Shown here: positions 1 to 10,975 of the stretch, piece by piece
Position numbering within the stretch: the first letter of the stretch is position 1
Layout: every line of letters begins with the position of its first letter
Assembly: GCF_019393635.1 (NCBI RefSeq)
Contig: NC_057861.1
Location: 458,608,330 to 458,672,329 of the forward strand
Length of the DNA: 64,000 nucleotides
Reading direction: 5' to 3'
Source: Dromiciops gliroides
Taxonomy: Eukaryota; Chordata; Mammalia; Microbiotheria; Microbiotheriidae
Program-made: the position numbers and the translations under genes
Notes under the pieces: generated by a model
The model's input: only the letters and a program-made list of their open reading frames with translations
What the model was told of the DNA's origin: nothing
Databases searched by the model: none

Positions 1-116
1 ATTAAGTGACTTGCAGGGGATCACACAGCTAGTAAGTGTCTGAGGTCAAATTTGAACTCAGGAGGATGTCTTCCTTACTCCAGGCCTAGTGCTTTACCCA
101 CTGTGCCACCCGGCTA
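1..116 (-). mobile_element. tRNA-derived SINE or MIR-type SINE, partial at the window edge
   Basis: Antisense match to the SINE body (AAGTGACTTGC, CACACAGCTAGTAAGTGTCTGAGG, TTTGAACTCAGGA, CCACTGTGCCACC). The middle is more divergent than in the young copies elsewhere, so it may be an older relative. It runs off the left edge. Confidence 0.7.
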
Positions 117-926
117 CACTATTATAACTCAGGAACTTTTACTAGTGTGTGACCCATTAATGATCCACTAATAGATGTGATTAGTTCAAACCAACAGTAT
201 TTTCTAAAATAGCACCATAAGAATAGTAACTAAAAGGACACACTCATACACAAACCAGAAAAACCTGGGGCATACTATCCTACAAGTACAGCATCAGTGG
301 GAAGAATGAGAGTTGTGAAGCACATATAAAGATAACACACATGACCAAGCCAACTCACAACACTATCACTGACCCTCTCTCACTTGTAAACTCCACATAT
401 TTCTCCCCCTTGGATGAAACATCTCTCTACTGAGCAGGCTGCTTAAATCGCTTTCTATGCTCTATATCTCTATACTGAATGATTTGATTGCCAGGGCTTG
501 TTCTATCCTTACTCCATATACAGCTTTCTTTTATGTTGCCAGAAATTCTGCTCTGAAAAACTGTTTCTAACACTGAGTGATTCTGTATCTGTACCCACAT
601 GCATGTGGAGAGTGTGTATCCCCGCTTCCTCAACTGAGACTTGAATTCTCTTGAACTGATTTCTCAAGTGCTTTATGAAGTATATGGGTAAGTAGCTCTA
701 AGGATGTGAGGGGAGGAGAAGAAATCTTCTCCCCAGCTCCCCACCAATGCCCAGAAAAATTCCCTCTGTGCATGTTCTTCCTCTGTTGATGGCTCTCCAC
801 CAGATAGATTTTCTCAAACTACATCAAGTATTTTTCAAAGATCATCCAGGGGCCAGCCCGATGTGACTCGGGGAGAGAGAGAGAAGTTCATACTTCATAA
901 AGAGACAACATGATGTTATCACATTG
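117..926. other. No recognised gene or repeat
   Basis: Single-copy looking sequence. The open frame at 427-633 (- strand) shows no family I know. A short GC-richer patch near 845-885 is followed by a GA run. Confidence 0.4.
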
Positions 927-1103
927 AAATCTCATCATCAGGGGCAGCTAGGTGGCACAGTGGATAAAGCACCGGCCCTGGATTCAGGAGGACCTGAGTT
1001 CATATTCGGCCTCAGACACTTGACACAAGCTGTGTGACCCTGGGCAAGTCACTTAACCCCTATTGCCCCACAAAACAAAAACAAAAACAAAAATCTCATC
1101 ATC
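927..1103 (+). mobile_element. Marsupial tRNA-derived SINE (WSINE1/SINE1_Mdo type) with 13-bp TSD
   Basis: Body about 941-1076, then an (ACAAAA)n tail. TSD AAATCTCATCATC at 927-939 and 1091-1103, perfect. The head GGTGGCACAGTGG fits a pol III A box and GAGTTCATATTC a changed B box. Confidence 0.93.
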
Positions 1104-1249
1104 CATGACTATATCACCTGAAGGGAGGAGACACTAAATCCCCCCTAATTTACAGAGGAAAATGGAGGTATCTAAAAAGCTATGCTCTACTCTTGAATCC
1201 CTTGTCCCTTTGTCCTATTCCCAATAATGACATGGAAAACCCCAACCCT

Positions 1250-2430
1250 GGATAAAAGCCAACATCTGCCCTCTTCATTACTATCCATGTGTTGTTGAAT
1301 TTAGTTGGAGGAAATCACAAAACCATGTAGACTGGTCCATTACAAATTTATGTTCCTTAATCTCATCTGGACCTTCTCTAATTGACTCTCAGTAACGGCT
1401 GTTTCAACCCTTCTCATCTCCCTTCAAACCATCCACTCAGCTTGCTTTATAATTTGCTGGGGGGAAAAATTGAGGCCATTACCTATAGCTCCTACTTTCC
1501 TCCTCATCTCATTCAGGCACTTCTCACTGCAGGCTGAGTCAGAATCTCTTTGTCATGGCCAACCCCTTTATATGCACCTTGATTCCATTGCCTCTACCAA
1601 CTTCTTTAGCAGACTGCTCACTAATCAATCATGTTCTCTTTTACTGGCTCCTTCCTGCGCAGCTTTCCCCCATCCTTCAAAAACCTTCACTTGGTCCTAC
1701 CATCCCTATTAGCTATCACCTTAGATCTCTCCTCTCCTTCATGGATAAATTCCTTGAGAAATCCATTAGTCCATTAAAACTAAGTGCCCCCTCTTCCTGT
1801 CCCCTCACTCATTTTTAAACTGTTCCATCTGGCTTCCCACTTTGCCATTCAGCTGAAACTCTCCTGTCCAAGCTTACCATTAATCTCTTTATTGCCAAAT
1901 CTAATGGCCTCTCCTCAATCCTCATCCTTCTTAACCTCTCTACAGCATTTGCTGCTATTGATCACCTTATCTTACTGAATATGCTCTCCTCTCTAGATGT
2001 TTGTATCACAGTTCTACCTTGGTTCTCCTCCCATTTGTCTAGCTCATGTCTCATCTTTATTCATGTCATGACCACTAACTACAATTATTGCCCCAAGGCT
2101 CTGTCCTGGAGGACAAGTGACCTTTTTGTACTATACTACACACATTGGTGATCTCATAGCTCCAGTAAGTTCCATCATCATCTCAGCAGATGAGTGCCAT
2201 ATATATAGCAAGCCCTTTATGAGCTCCAGTCCCATAGCACCACCTGGCTTTTATACATCTTGGTGTTATTCAAACATCCCAAATTTAATGTGTCTGAAAG
2301 AGAATTCACTATTGTTCCCCCAAAACATCTCGACCTTCCAAACTTATTATTGTCAAGGACAACAGGATCCTCCCAGTCACTCAGGCTCCCATCCTCAGTG
2401 TTATACTTGACTCCTCACTGACACTCACTC
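1250..2430 (+). mobile_element. L2 LINE, degenerate ORF2 (reverse transcriptase) segment
   Basis: Several frames in succession spell L2/CR1 RT motifs: PILQKPSL..ISYHLRSLLSFMDKFLEKSI at about 1670-1770, then a degraded SGF..HSAET block, LSTAFAAIDH near 1935-1970, and a PQGSVL-like block near 2090. At least four frameshifts and stops separate them. It is an old, dead copy in sense orientation; the three short frames at 1470-1978 are pieces of it. Confidence 0.75.
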
Positions 2431-2640
2431 AATACAATTTTTACGTTCATTATCTCATTTGATCCTGACAAATATCTAATGAGGTAGGTTATGTCATTTC
2501 TATTTTACAGTTGAAGAAACTGTTTCTTAGGATACATGATTTGTCCAAGGTCATCCATCTAGCAAGTGTCTAAAGTAAAACTTGAACCCATGTCTTTTTT
2601 ACTCTGAGTCCAATATTATATATACCAAACCATGCTAACA
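2431..2640 (-). mobile_element. MIR/THER1-type SINE, antisense
   Basis: Antisense MIR hallmarks in order: ATCTCATTTGATCCTGACAA, GAGGTAGG, ATTTTACAG..GAAGAAACTG, CCAAGGTCATCCATCTAGCAAG, CTTGAACCCATG. Confidence 0.7.
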
Positions 2641-2766
2641 TCAATGGGCTTACAGAATTATCATCTTTCATTAAAATCTCTTAATCCAATAAACATCAAT
2701 GCCCAGGATTCTCAGAACTTTCAAAATTCACTATATAATCATTGGGAAAGAATTAAAGTAGTTTGC

Positions 2767-3001
2767 CTAGAGCAAGAGTTCTTAGCCCAAGGTCCTAGGA
2801 TAGATTTAAGGGAATCCACACTTTTGGAAGAGGAAAATTTAGTATATTTATTTCAATATAATTTATTTCCTTTATAATCCTATGTACTTTGATTTATTCA
2901 TTTTAAAAACATTATTCTGAGAAGGGGTTCATAGACTTCACTAGACTGCCAAGGGGTGCATGACAGAAAAAAAAAATAATTAAGAATCACTGGAACTAGA
3001 G
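2767..3001 (+). mobile_element. hAT-like MITE, full length, with target duplication
   Basis: Element 2773-2993 has imperfect terminal inverted repeats (CAAGAGTTCTTA at the left; complement of TAAGAATCACTGG at the right). It is flanked by CTAGAG at 2767-2772 and 2996-3001, consistent with a decayed 8-bp hAT-type duplication. Its right half (AACATTATTCTGAG, GACTGCCAA, GGGTGCATGACA) recurs at 32.9 kb, and related copies sit at 8.9 and 25.6 kb. No transposase is present. The family name is not assigned. Confidence 0.65.
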
Positions 3002-3018
3002 TAATAATAAAAGCATTC

Positions 3019-5115
3019 AAAAAATTAGAATATGGGATATAAAATAAATCCACATAAATCATCAGCATTTCTATACATGAACAACAAAGTCCAGCAGCAA
3101 GAGATAGAAAAAGAAATTCCATTTAAAGTAACGGTAGATAATATAAAATACTTAGGAGTCTACTTACCAAGACAAACCCAGAAACTCTATGAACACACTT
3201 AAAAAACACTTTTCACACAAATCAAATCAGATCTAAATAATTGGAAAGATATCAATTGCTCATGGATAGGCAGAGCTAATATAGTAAAAATGACAATTTT
3301 ACTACCTATAATTAATTTACCTATTCAGCGCCATACCAATCAGACTACCTAAAAATTATTTTATAAAGCTAGAAAAAAATAATAACAAAATTCATCTGGA
3401 AAAACAAAAAGTCAAGAATATCCAGGGAAATAATGAAAAAAAATTCACAGGAAGGTGGGTTAGCAGTACCAAATCTGGAGCTTTACTATAAAGCAGCAGT
3501 CATCAAAACTATCTGGTACTGGCTAAGAAATAGAGTGGAGGATCAATGGAATAGGCTAGGCACAGGAGACACAGTAGCAAATGACATTAGTAATGCAGTG
3601 TTTGATAAACCCAAAGACTCCAGCTTCTGGGATAGGAATTCAGTATTTGACAAAAACTGCTGGGAAAATTGGAAGATAGTATGGCAGAAATTAGACATAG
3701 ACCAATATCTTATACCTTATACTAAAATAAGGTCAAAATGGATACATGATTTAGACATAAGAGGTGATACCATAGGTAAATTAGGAGAGGAAGGAATAGT
3801 CTACCTTTCAGATCTTTGGAAAGGAGAACAGTTTATGACCAAACAAGAGATAGAGAATATTATGAAATGCAAAATGGATGATTTTGATTACATTAAATTA
3901 AAAAGGTTTTGTACAAACAGAAGCAATGCATCCAAAATTAGAAGGGATGCAGAAAGATGGGAAACAATTTTTATGGCCAGTACTTCTGATGAAGGTCTCA
4001 TTTCTAAAATATATAGGGAACTAAATTAAATTTATATGAACCCTAGTCATTCCCCAATTGAGAAATGGTCAAAGGGTATGAACAGGCAGTTTTCTGATGA
4101 AGAAATCAAAGCTATCTATTCCTATATAAAAAATGCTCTAAATCACTATTGATTAGAGAGATGCAAATTAAAACAACTCTGAGATACCACCTGACACCTA
4201 TCAGATTGGCTAATATGACAAAAAAGGAAAATAATGAATGTTGGAGAAGCTGTGGGAAAATTGGAACACTAATGCATTGTTCGTGGAGCTGTGAACTGAT
4301 CCAGCCATTCTGGAGAGCAATCTGGAATTATGCCCAAAGGGCTATAAAGCTGTGCATACCCTTTGACCCAGCAATGCCACTTTGGGGTCTTTTCCCCAAA
4401 GAGATCATAAAAAAGGGAAAAGGACCCACATGTACAAAAATATTTATAGCTGCTCTTTATGTGGTGGCAAGGAATTGGAAATTGAGGGGTTGCCCATCAA
4501 GTGGGGAATGGCTGAACAAGTTGTGGTATATGAATGTAATGGAATTCTATTGTGCTGTAAGAAACAATGAGCAGGAGGAGTTCAGAGAAACCTGGAAGGA
4601 CTTGCATGAACTGATGATGAGTGAGATGAGCAGAACCAGAAGAACATTGTACACAGTATCATCAACATTGTGTGTTGATCTACTGTGATGGACTAGATTC
4701 TTCTCACCAATGCAATGGTACAGAAGAGTTCCAGGGGACCCATGATGGAAGGGGATCTCCAAATCCAGAAAAAAACTGTGGAGTAGAGATGCTAATTGAA
4801 CCATACTATTTCTTTTGCTTTTGGTGCTGTTGTTTTTCTATTTTGAGGTTTTTCCTCATTGTTCTGATTGTTCTCTTATAATATGACTAATGCAGAAATA
4901 CGTTTAATGTTATTATGTGTATATACATATATATATATATATCCTATATCAGATACCTATATCAGATTACCTGCTGTCTAGGGAAGGGGGGAGGGAGGGG
5001 AGGGAGGGAGAAAAATCTGAAATTGGAAAGCTTGTATAAACAAATGTTGAGAACTATTTTTACAAGTAACTGGAAAAAAATTAAATACTTTTATCAGAAA
5101 AAAATTAGAATATGG
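3019..5115 (+). mobile_element. 5'-truncated L1 retrotransposon with 17-bp TSD
   Basis: The element body runs from about 3036 to 5098 and is flanked by the perfect duplication AAAAAATTAGAATATGG at 3019-3035 and 5099-5115. It contains the C-terminal part of ORF2, then a 3' UTR with a G/A-rich tract (4981-5010), and ends in a short A-rich tail. The 5' end was lost at integration. A SINE begins directly at the right TSD. Confidence 0.93.
3036..4690 (+). pseudogene. L1 ORF2 C-terminal remnant (frameshifted)
   Basis: The largest open piece, 3433-4029 (198 aa), starts within ORF2 (EGGLAVPNLELYYKAAVI, WYWLRNR) downstream of the reverse transcriptase. A second piece, 4149-4688 (179 aa), holds the complete L1 C-terminal zinc-knuckle spacing CX3CX7HX4C (C31, C35, H43, C48) and the trailing [17 protein letters not shown] and SEMSRTRR motifs. 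Earlier ORF2 sequence at about 3060-3430 is broken by stops. The two pieces are separated by frameshifts and a stop at 4027, so no functional protein is made. Endonuclease and catalytic RT parts are absent. Confidence 0.88.
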
Positions 5116-5252
5116 AGCAGCTAGGTGGTGCAGTGGATAAAGCACCGGCCCTGGATTCAGGAGTACCTGAGTTCAAATCCAGCCTCAGACACTTGACACT
5201 TACTAGCTGTGTGACCCTGAGCAAGTCACTTAACCCCCATTGCCCCACCAAA
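5114..5252 (+). mobile_element. Marsupial tRNA-derived SINE
   Basis: Full-length body GGAGCAGCTAGG...CCCCATTGCCCCACC with a short A tail, inserted at the 3' TSD of the L1. Confidence 0.92.
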
Positions 5253-5583
5253 AAAAATAGAAGATCACTGGATTACTTCAATGAAGTATGATAAAATGTT
5301 TCATCAGTCATTCTGGCTCCTGTTCTCCTTGTCTTATTCCTCTACTTCATTTCTCATGTCTAACAATTGAAGCTTTTCTGGGAAAGTTTGTTACTCAACA
5401 TTTTTTAAAGTTTTAGCTGCAGAACAAACTTAAACTTCCTCTAATTAGCTCCCTCCTTATCCTATTTATAATAGAATGTCAGTGACCTTACTTCACTCTC
5501 CCAGATTTCCCCAATCAACAGTGGGCTCAGTATGCTCCAATTAAGGAAGAAATGCAAACCCAGTTCTGAGGGACAGCCAGGTA

Positions 5584-5588
<5 letters not shown>
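5253..5588. other. No recognised gene or repeat
   Basis: AT-rich sequence between the SINE and the GA microsatellite; no family recognised. Confidence 0.35.
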
Positions 5589-5664
<76 letters not shown>

Positions 5665-5737
5665 GAGAGAGTCAGAGAGAGAGTCAGAGAGAGAGTCAGA
5701 GAGAGAGAGAGTCAGAGAGAGAGTCAGAGAGAGTCAG
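5589..5737 (+). repeat. (GA)n microsatellite grading into a GAGTCAGAGA higher-order repeat
   Basis: About 35 pure GA units (5589-5659) are followed by seven GTCA interruptions at regular 10-14-nt spacing. The reading of this as a Glu/Arg-rich open frame (5532-5747) is a repeat artefact. Confidence 0.97.
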
Positions 5738-5739
5738 AT

Positions 5740-6000
5740 TGTTCTAGTATCTGATGACAGCTTTGTTTCACTCAAACCAGCGTGCTTGACTTCATGTGCA
5801 TCCTGAATAATTGGTTGTTTCAGCTGAAACATCAAGTCATCCACATGGCACAGGGACAGATCTTTTTTCTTTTCATCAAATCTTGTGCTTAAAATCGTTT
5901 TGTACAATACGAAGCATTTTCATACTCTCCATATATGTTGATTTAGTAGAGATCTAACAAGTTCATTGATTTCTCAAGACCAGTCCATATGATCATGAAA
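5740..6000 (-). pseudogene. Coding-like minus-strand remnant, gene not recognised
   Basis: Read on the minus strand, one frame gives EINELVRSLLNQHIW near the right end and, after a stop, FDEKKKDLSLCHVDDLMF and IIQDAHEVKHAGLSETKL toward the left. The residue mix is that of an ordinary protein rather than a repeat shadow, but stops interrupt it. I cannot name the parent. The GA microsatellite replaces any expected poly-A at its 3' side, so a processed origin is not shown. Confidence 0.35.
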
Positions 6001-6159
6001 GACTTAAGAACTAGAACACCAATCCCTTGTCAGACTTCCATAGCATCATGCATATGGTAGAGGCTCAGCAAAGAGCAAGCTTCATAACTCACATAACCAT
6101 ACTGTTTCTATCTTAAAACAAGAGTATTGTTGGAGAAAACTACCATATGATCATAACTA

Positions 6160-6310
6160 CAAAGCTAAAAAGGACTTCTGAGATCAACTAGTCCAACTCC
6201 CTCATTTTACAAAGAGGAAACAGGCTAATGGACGTTAAGGGAATTGATTGAGATCACACAGGTGGTAAACATTTGATTTAGAATTTGAACCCAGATCTCC
6301 ATCAGTTCCA
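6160..6310 (-). mobile_element. MIR-type SINE with an L3-like lead, antisense
   Basis: CTAGTCCAACTCCCTCATTTTACAAAGAGGAAAC followed by GATCACACAGGTGGTAAAC and TTGAACCCAGATCT in antisense order. Confidence 0.6.
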
Positions 6311-6470
6311 GGATCCAAAACACCAAGAAGATCAGAGACCTCTTTAATATTATTGTGATGTTGAAAAGTAGCTGCCTAAGTTCACATGAACAGTGAATGA
6401 GAATTATCCACTACTGCTACTAACCCCTTCTTCCTTTGATCTTTGACTGGATGATGCCAGTGCACCTATA

Positions 6471-6788
6471 TCAACATAGAAGATAAACAACCGATTCTTC
6501 CTCTGGAAGTGTCACTCTCTTCTCCTTAGGAAGAGCTTCATATCTATTCCTTAGCTCCCCATATTCAGTGATCTTCCTGAAGCCCAAAAATTCAGCAGCA
6601 AAATTTATGAAATTAAATGGAATCATGTTGAGATTAATGGATTGTATGCTACTCAGAATTGAAATATTATAGGAAGCTAGTGTAAGAAATCTAATCTGAT
6701 GACTGTCATCTATTCTCTGGTAAACTATATGTAAACTTTCCCTAGGAAAACCTTGATTCTGGTCAAATTTTAAGTGTATGAAAGACAA
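6471..6788 (-). CDS. Unidentified open frame, 105 aa
   Basis: An uninterrupted minus-strand frame ends in the polar, coding-like segment ITEYGELRNRYEALPKEKRV followed by TLPEEESVV. No known repeat family is recognised here. It lies on the same strand as the coding-like remnant at 5740-6000 and may belong to the same dead gene copy. No splice sites or poly-A signal support an active exon, so a pseudogene fragment or chance frame is more likely. Confidence 0.25.
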   Translation of the reverse strand: MSFIHLKFDQNQGFPRESLHIVYQRIDDSHQIRFLTLASYNISILSSIQSINLNMIPFNFINFAAEFLGFRKITEYGELRNRYEALPKEKRVTLPEEESVVYLLC

Positions 6789-6799
6789 AGGGATAGAGA

Positions 6800-6950
6800 T
6801 AATCCATCAATAAACACTTATTTAACATTTGCTGATTCAGGCACTGTGTTAAATATGGGGAGAGACCAAAAAAAGAGGTAAAAGATAGCCTCTACCCTCA
6901 AGAAGCTTACAATCTAATGACAGAGAGACAGAGACTAGATTTATGACTTC
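6800..6950 (-). mobile_element. L2 3' end fragment, antisense
   Basis: ATCAATAAACACTTATTTAACA, CAGGCACTGTGTTAAATATGGGGAGA and CCCTCAAGAAGCTTACAATCTAATG are the complement of the L2 3' UTR. Confidence 0.75.
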
Positions 6951-6959
6951 ATTGTTATA

Positions 6960-7260
6960 AGAAACTCAAAAATGAGGAAACTCCCTCTACCAATGAATGT
7001 GAGCACTTTCTCTGAAACTTATAGCTTTAGGGATTTGACTGGAGCACTTAGAGGTTAAGGGATTTGCTAAGTCTGAGTCAGAGGTGATACTTGAACACAG
7101 GTCTTTCTAGCTGTGGGTCCAGCCCTCTCCTCATTATACCATGCTGTGAAATATAAAAGATTTTAAAATAGGAAGGGCCTTAGAGGTAATCCAGTCTAAG
7201 TCCTCCCTCTTATAAATGACAGAATGGAGGGAGAACACTGATTTGGAGAAGTTCCATGCA
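6960..7260 (-). mobile_element. Two old MIR/L3-type fragments, antisense
   Basis: 6960-7145 has GAGGTTAAGGGATTTGCTAAG..CTTGAACACAGGTC..CCATGCTG; 7150-7260 has GGAAGGGCCTTAGAGGTAATCCAGTC, the L3-type lead sequence. Confidence 0.5.
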
Positions 7261-8689
7261 CCAAATTTTTCAAAAGACCAGACTCTGGGAGAAAAAAAAA
7301 GGATGATTGTTGTTAACTATTGGTTGTTGGCTGGTTTATTGTTATTATTGTTGCCTTGATGCTGCCTTGCCGTCAGCTCTGTAATGTTTTTCCATAAGCA
7401 TTGCTCACTGTATTTATTCCTTCTTACTGGTACAGCAGTTCACCTTTATTGAATGACCTTCTGCTGTGTCTTTCTCCTTCAGCTTTCCACATCAGGCTGC
7501 CTATGGATACAGCTTAGTTTATTCACAAAGCTAATAAATGACAGAGCTAAGACTATAGCTGGCATCAGAAAAAAGCAGGTCAGAGAAGGGGAGGAAGGGT
7601 CACGAGGATTGAAGGGAAAGTGCAAGAGGGGAACTGCTCATTGCTTCCTATAAAGATTTCTCTGGGATGCTTCCTTCCTTCTCCAGGCTATGGGGAACAG
7701 CTGGGGCACAGTGTGGGCTGAAGGCATTAATGCTTCCAGAAGGACTTTCATCAATCCTGGGTATTTAACAGAGGTGATCAAATGAACTTCCACTGAAATC
7801 TAGCTCCAGTGACTTTTTTGTGTCTGGAAGGTGACCCTGAGTTCTCAAACCCTATGCTAATGTAGCACACATTCATTGTCACTGATAAAGGTTCACATCT
7901 AGCCTGCCAAGGGATTGTTATCCAAGTACCAGACTAGCTGAGTTTGCCGAGTTCATTACTGAAAAGTCACCACTAATTGTAATTCATGTTAGTGGGGGGG
8001 AGTAAACACATTAAGGAAATATCTTTTTAATTTCTAAAGGAAAAGATATGGAATGAAGCCAGCATTTCACTGATGAAATCAGCCTGGGCATGATGATGAA
8101 TTAAAAGGCTGTGTGGAAATTGTGCAAGAACTGAGACCTGGTGTGGTTGGTGTGGCATGGACCCAGGAGCTGGTTCCTCTGTTTGTCCTTTTATGTGAAT
8201 TTACATATCCTCTTCTGATTGGCTTCTTCCTGAGAGTTGCCCCTGAGATACTCTGTAGTACTCTATGTATGTATTTATGTATGTATATGTGTGTATGTGT
8301 GTGTAGCCATTTGTCCCCTCCCAAGGGGTCACTTCATCTGTATTAGGGGCGAGCTGGTGATGATGTACATGGAAAGATCTGTAGATATTGCATCCTTGAG
8401 AATACTATTTCCCTCTGATCTACTTCCCAACCCTATCTCTGTGCCAGGATCCTGCTGATTAGTAGTTCTCAGGTTGGGCATTCTGATACCTAATATCTAG
8501 TTCCCCAATCTGGTGTTCTTTTTATTAAGCCATTATGCCTCTATTTTTATTCACCCTACTCACATCTCAGAATCCTACTGACTCTTACTCTATCAATAAC
8601 CTTTATCCCAGATCAGAAGCCCTCTGAAACCCAGACAGTACTCCAGGGAAGGTTCATCAAACTTATATTTATGTAACATCAGCAAATCT
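7261..8689. other. No recognised gene; mostly single-copy sequence
   Basis: No repeat family recognised apart from a (TGTA)n/(TG)n stretch at 8260-8306. The frame at 8113-8346 reads partly through that simple repeat and is not supported as a gene. Confidence 0.4.
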
Positions 8690-8872
8690 ACCCCAAAAAA
8701 TCCTCATAACAATAGTAGAAGACAGGTAATTCAAGCAAACATCCCCATTTTAGAGATCAAGAAACTGAGGCCAAGAAGCACAAGATTTCCCCAGCATAAC
8801 ACACACAATTCATGTCTGAGTCTGAATTTTGGCTTATGTTCCATGACTGTAAGTCTATAATTTACCATCATA
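8690..8872 (-). mobile_element. MIR-type SINE, antisense
   Basis: CCCCATTTTAGAGATCAAGAAACTGAGGCC, then GATTTCCCCAGCATAACACAC; strongly diverged. Confidence 0.55.
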
Positions 8873-9100
8873 TCAGGGATTCTTAACCTTTTTGTATCAT
8901 AGAGCCCTTTGGTAGTCTGGTGAAGCCTACAGACACCTCAGAATGATGTTTTTAAATGCATAAAATGAAATGCACAGGATTACCAAGTAATCCAATTATA
9001 TTGAAATAGTTATCAAACTATTAAAAAAACAAATTCATAAATTTTCTGAAATTTGAATGCCTTGAGAGTTGGTGAACCTCAGGTTAAGATCTCCTGCACT
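8873..9100 (+). mobile_element. hAT-like MITE, second copy
   Basis: Left end AGGGATTCTTAACCTTTTTG and right end CAGGTTAAGATCTCCTGC form the inverted ends. The inside (GTCTGGTGAAGCCTA, AGAATGATGTTTTTAAATGCA, ATTATATTGAAATAG) matches the other copies in complement. Confidence 0.6.
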
Positions 9101-9356
9101 ACAGGATGCTTTGGGCTCAGCTAAAATACTTGTTCCACATCCAGTTTATGAAGGAGCTATCCATTTGCTGAAAGTGGATGGAAAGAGAAAACTGATTTGG
9201 ACAGCTCCGCCTGAGTCAAATGTTCACAATGTAGCAACATTCTTTCCTGTGATAGTATTACTTTATCAGAAAGATTTCTTCCTCTTTTTTGGATAGTTAT
9301 CATTAGGGTGTAAGAGACACTAGGCTGACAATATTTCTCTGAAACAAAATAATTTA

Positions 9357-9538
9357 AATTAAATACAAGCCATTCTTGGGGCAGCTAGGTGGCGCAGTGG
9401 ATAGAACACTGGCCCTGGAGTCAGGAGGACCTGAGTTCAAATCTAGCCTCAGACACTTAACACTTACTAGCTGTGTGACCCTGGGCAAGTCACTTAACCC
9501 CAATTGCCTCACAAAAAAAATTAAATACAAGCCATTCT
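9357..9538 (+). mobile_element. Marsupial tRNA-derived SINE with 20-bp TSD
   Basis: Perfect TSD AATTAAATACAAGCCATTCT at 9357-9376 and 9519-9538. Body 9377-9512 with A box TGGCGCAGTGG and B-box-like GTTCAAATC, then A8. One of the best preserved copies. Confidence 0.96.
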
Positions 9539-9764
9539 CTCTAAGTTGAGCTACGTGTTGCAGTTTCACTTGCAAAGATGTTCAGAAAGAGTCCATTTCC
9601 ATGCAAAATACTTTTGTCTTATCATGTGAGATCATAGGATTTAGAATTGGAAGAGAGATTAGAATTTCATTTAAGGTCATGTGGTATAATGATAATATTC
9701 TAGATTTTGAATTAGATCCAGGCTCAAATTCACTTGACCTCTCTGAGGTAAATTTTCTTGTTAA

Positions 9765-9840
9765 ATGGATGGATGGATGGATGGATGGATGGATGGATGG
9801 ATGGATGGATGGATGGATGGATGGATGGATGGATGGATGG
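9765..9840 (+). repeat. (ATGG)n microsatellite, 19 units
   Basis: Nineteen consecutive perfect ATGG units, then AAGGAAGG and a decayed end. Confidence 0.98.
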
Positions 9841-9845
9841 AAGGA

Positions 9846-10839
9846 AGGATTGATGGATTGAAATGTAATGAATACTTTGCTTAAAACAGTTATTGCGAGT
9901 AAAGCACTTTGTAAGCCTTAACTCACTATATATTTAAATATATAACCACCAGATGGCATTGATAGCTCTTCACTGGGGAATTTCATGCTCACTTTGGTAG
10001 TTGGTACATAACCTGTTGGGATAGAAAGGCTGAATCACTAAATGATGTACCATCAACTCTACCTTTTCCTCTGAGGTAGTGACACTTGTATAAGGGTATG
10101 TAGAATTATAGAACCCCCCAAAAAAATAGCTTTAAGTTCCTACCCACTAGCTAATCTCACTTCCCTTTGAATTTTAGTATTTGAAGAAACACTAATTATA
10201 TGATCTTGGCATAATGGAGTTATTTTTAAGGTAGAAATACTATTTATAACATTCTCACTCAGCATAGATTTGCTAAGTAAATGAAATAGTATATAAAAAA
10301 GATTGAGTACAATGAATTAGAAATATTTTCTAAGGGGCTATTAGATCATCACTCTTCTAGTTCAAGGAAGTACCCCTCCCATATAACCACTGGGATACAG
10401 GAACTCTGGAAAATGTACACATGTGTACACACACACACACACACAGAGTCAGAATTCTCCCTTGATCTGGCAGAGGATTACAATCACAGTTCCCTCAGGA
10501 TGATCAAATCACTTTCCATATGACTTCTTCATCAGCTGTTGACACTAACTCCAGATCCAGGGGATACAAGCAGAACACACGATCCAGTTTGTACTGGATT
10601 ATGCTCTCTCAGGAGAATAGGTTGTTTGATCACTGGTGGGGCCAGGGGAACTTCTGACCTCATATGGCTTCAGCTAACTCATTACAGAGATGATTAATTG
10701 AATCAGCAGTAAATCAGGGTAAGGAGAAGGGCTGCCATTGTCATTTTGTGCCTCACTCTATTCCCTCTCATTTGCAATAGCTGCCTTTCTCTCTTCCTCA
10801 TACACAATAGGGGAAGAGAAGACAGATAATGAGGGGGTA
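9846..10839. other. No recognised gene; a few old fragments
   Basis: A short MIR 3' end (AAAGCACTTTGTAAGCCTTAA, 9900-9920) and a (CA)9 run at 10428-10444 are seen. The rest is not assigned. Confidence 0.4.
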
Positions 10840-10975
10840 TTACAAAAGTGAGTTTATTATTTGGTCCAAACTGAGGCACAGAAAAACTAAGAAGTTTGTC
10901 CAAGTTCATAGAAAGAGTTGTTAAATAGCATAGCAAGGATTTTAATCCAGGTCTCCAGATGACACATTTTAAGTT
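10840..10975 (-). mobile_element. MIR-type SINE, antisense
   Basis: GGTCCAAACTGAGGCACAGAAAAAC..GTTTGTCCAAGTTCATAG..TTTTAATCCAGGTCTCCAGATG. The 148-aa minus frame at 10703-11149 runs through this repeat and is not a gene. Confidence 0.5.

Noticed and set aside
5589..5737. CRISPR-like regular spacing of GTCA units
   Set aside because: It is a eukaryotic microsatellite with no unique spacers.
9354..9575. Recurrent small proteins with LGLSDLPRVTQLVSVKCLR (also at 36.5, 41.1, 46.0, 55.4 and 63.0 kb)
   Set aside because: This is the antisense translation of the tRNA-derived SINE, not a gene family.
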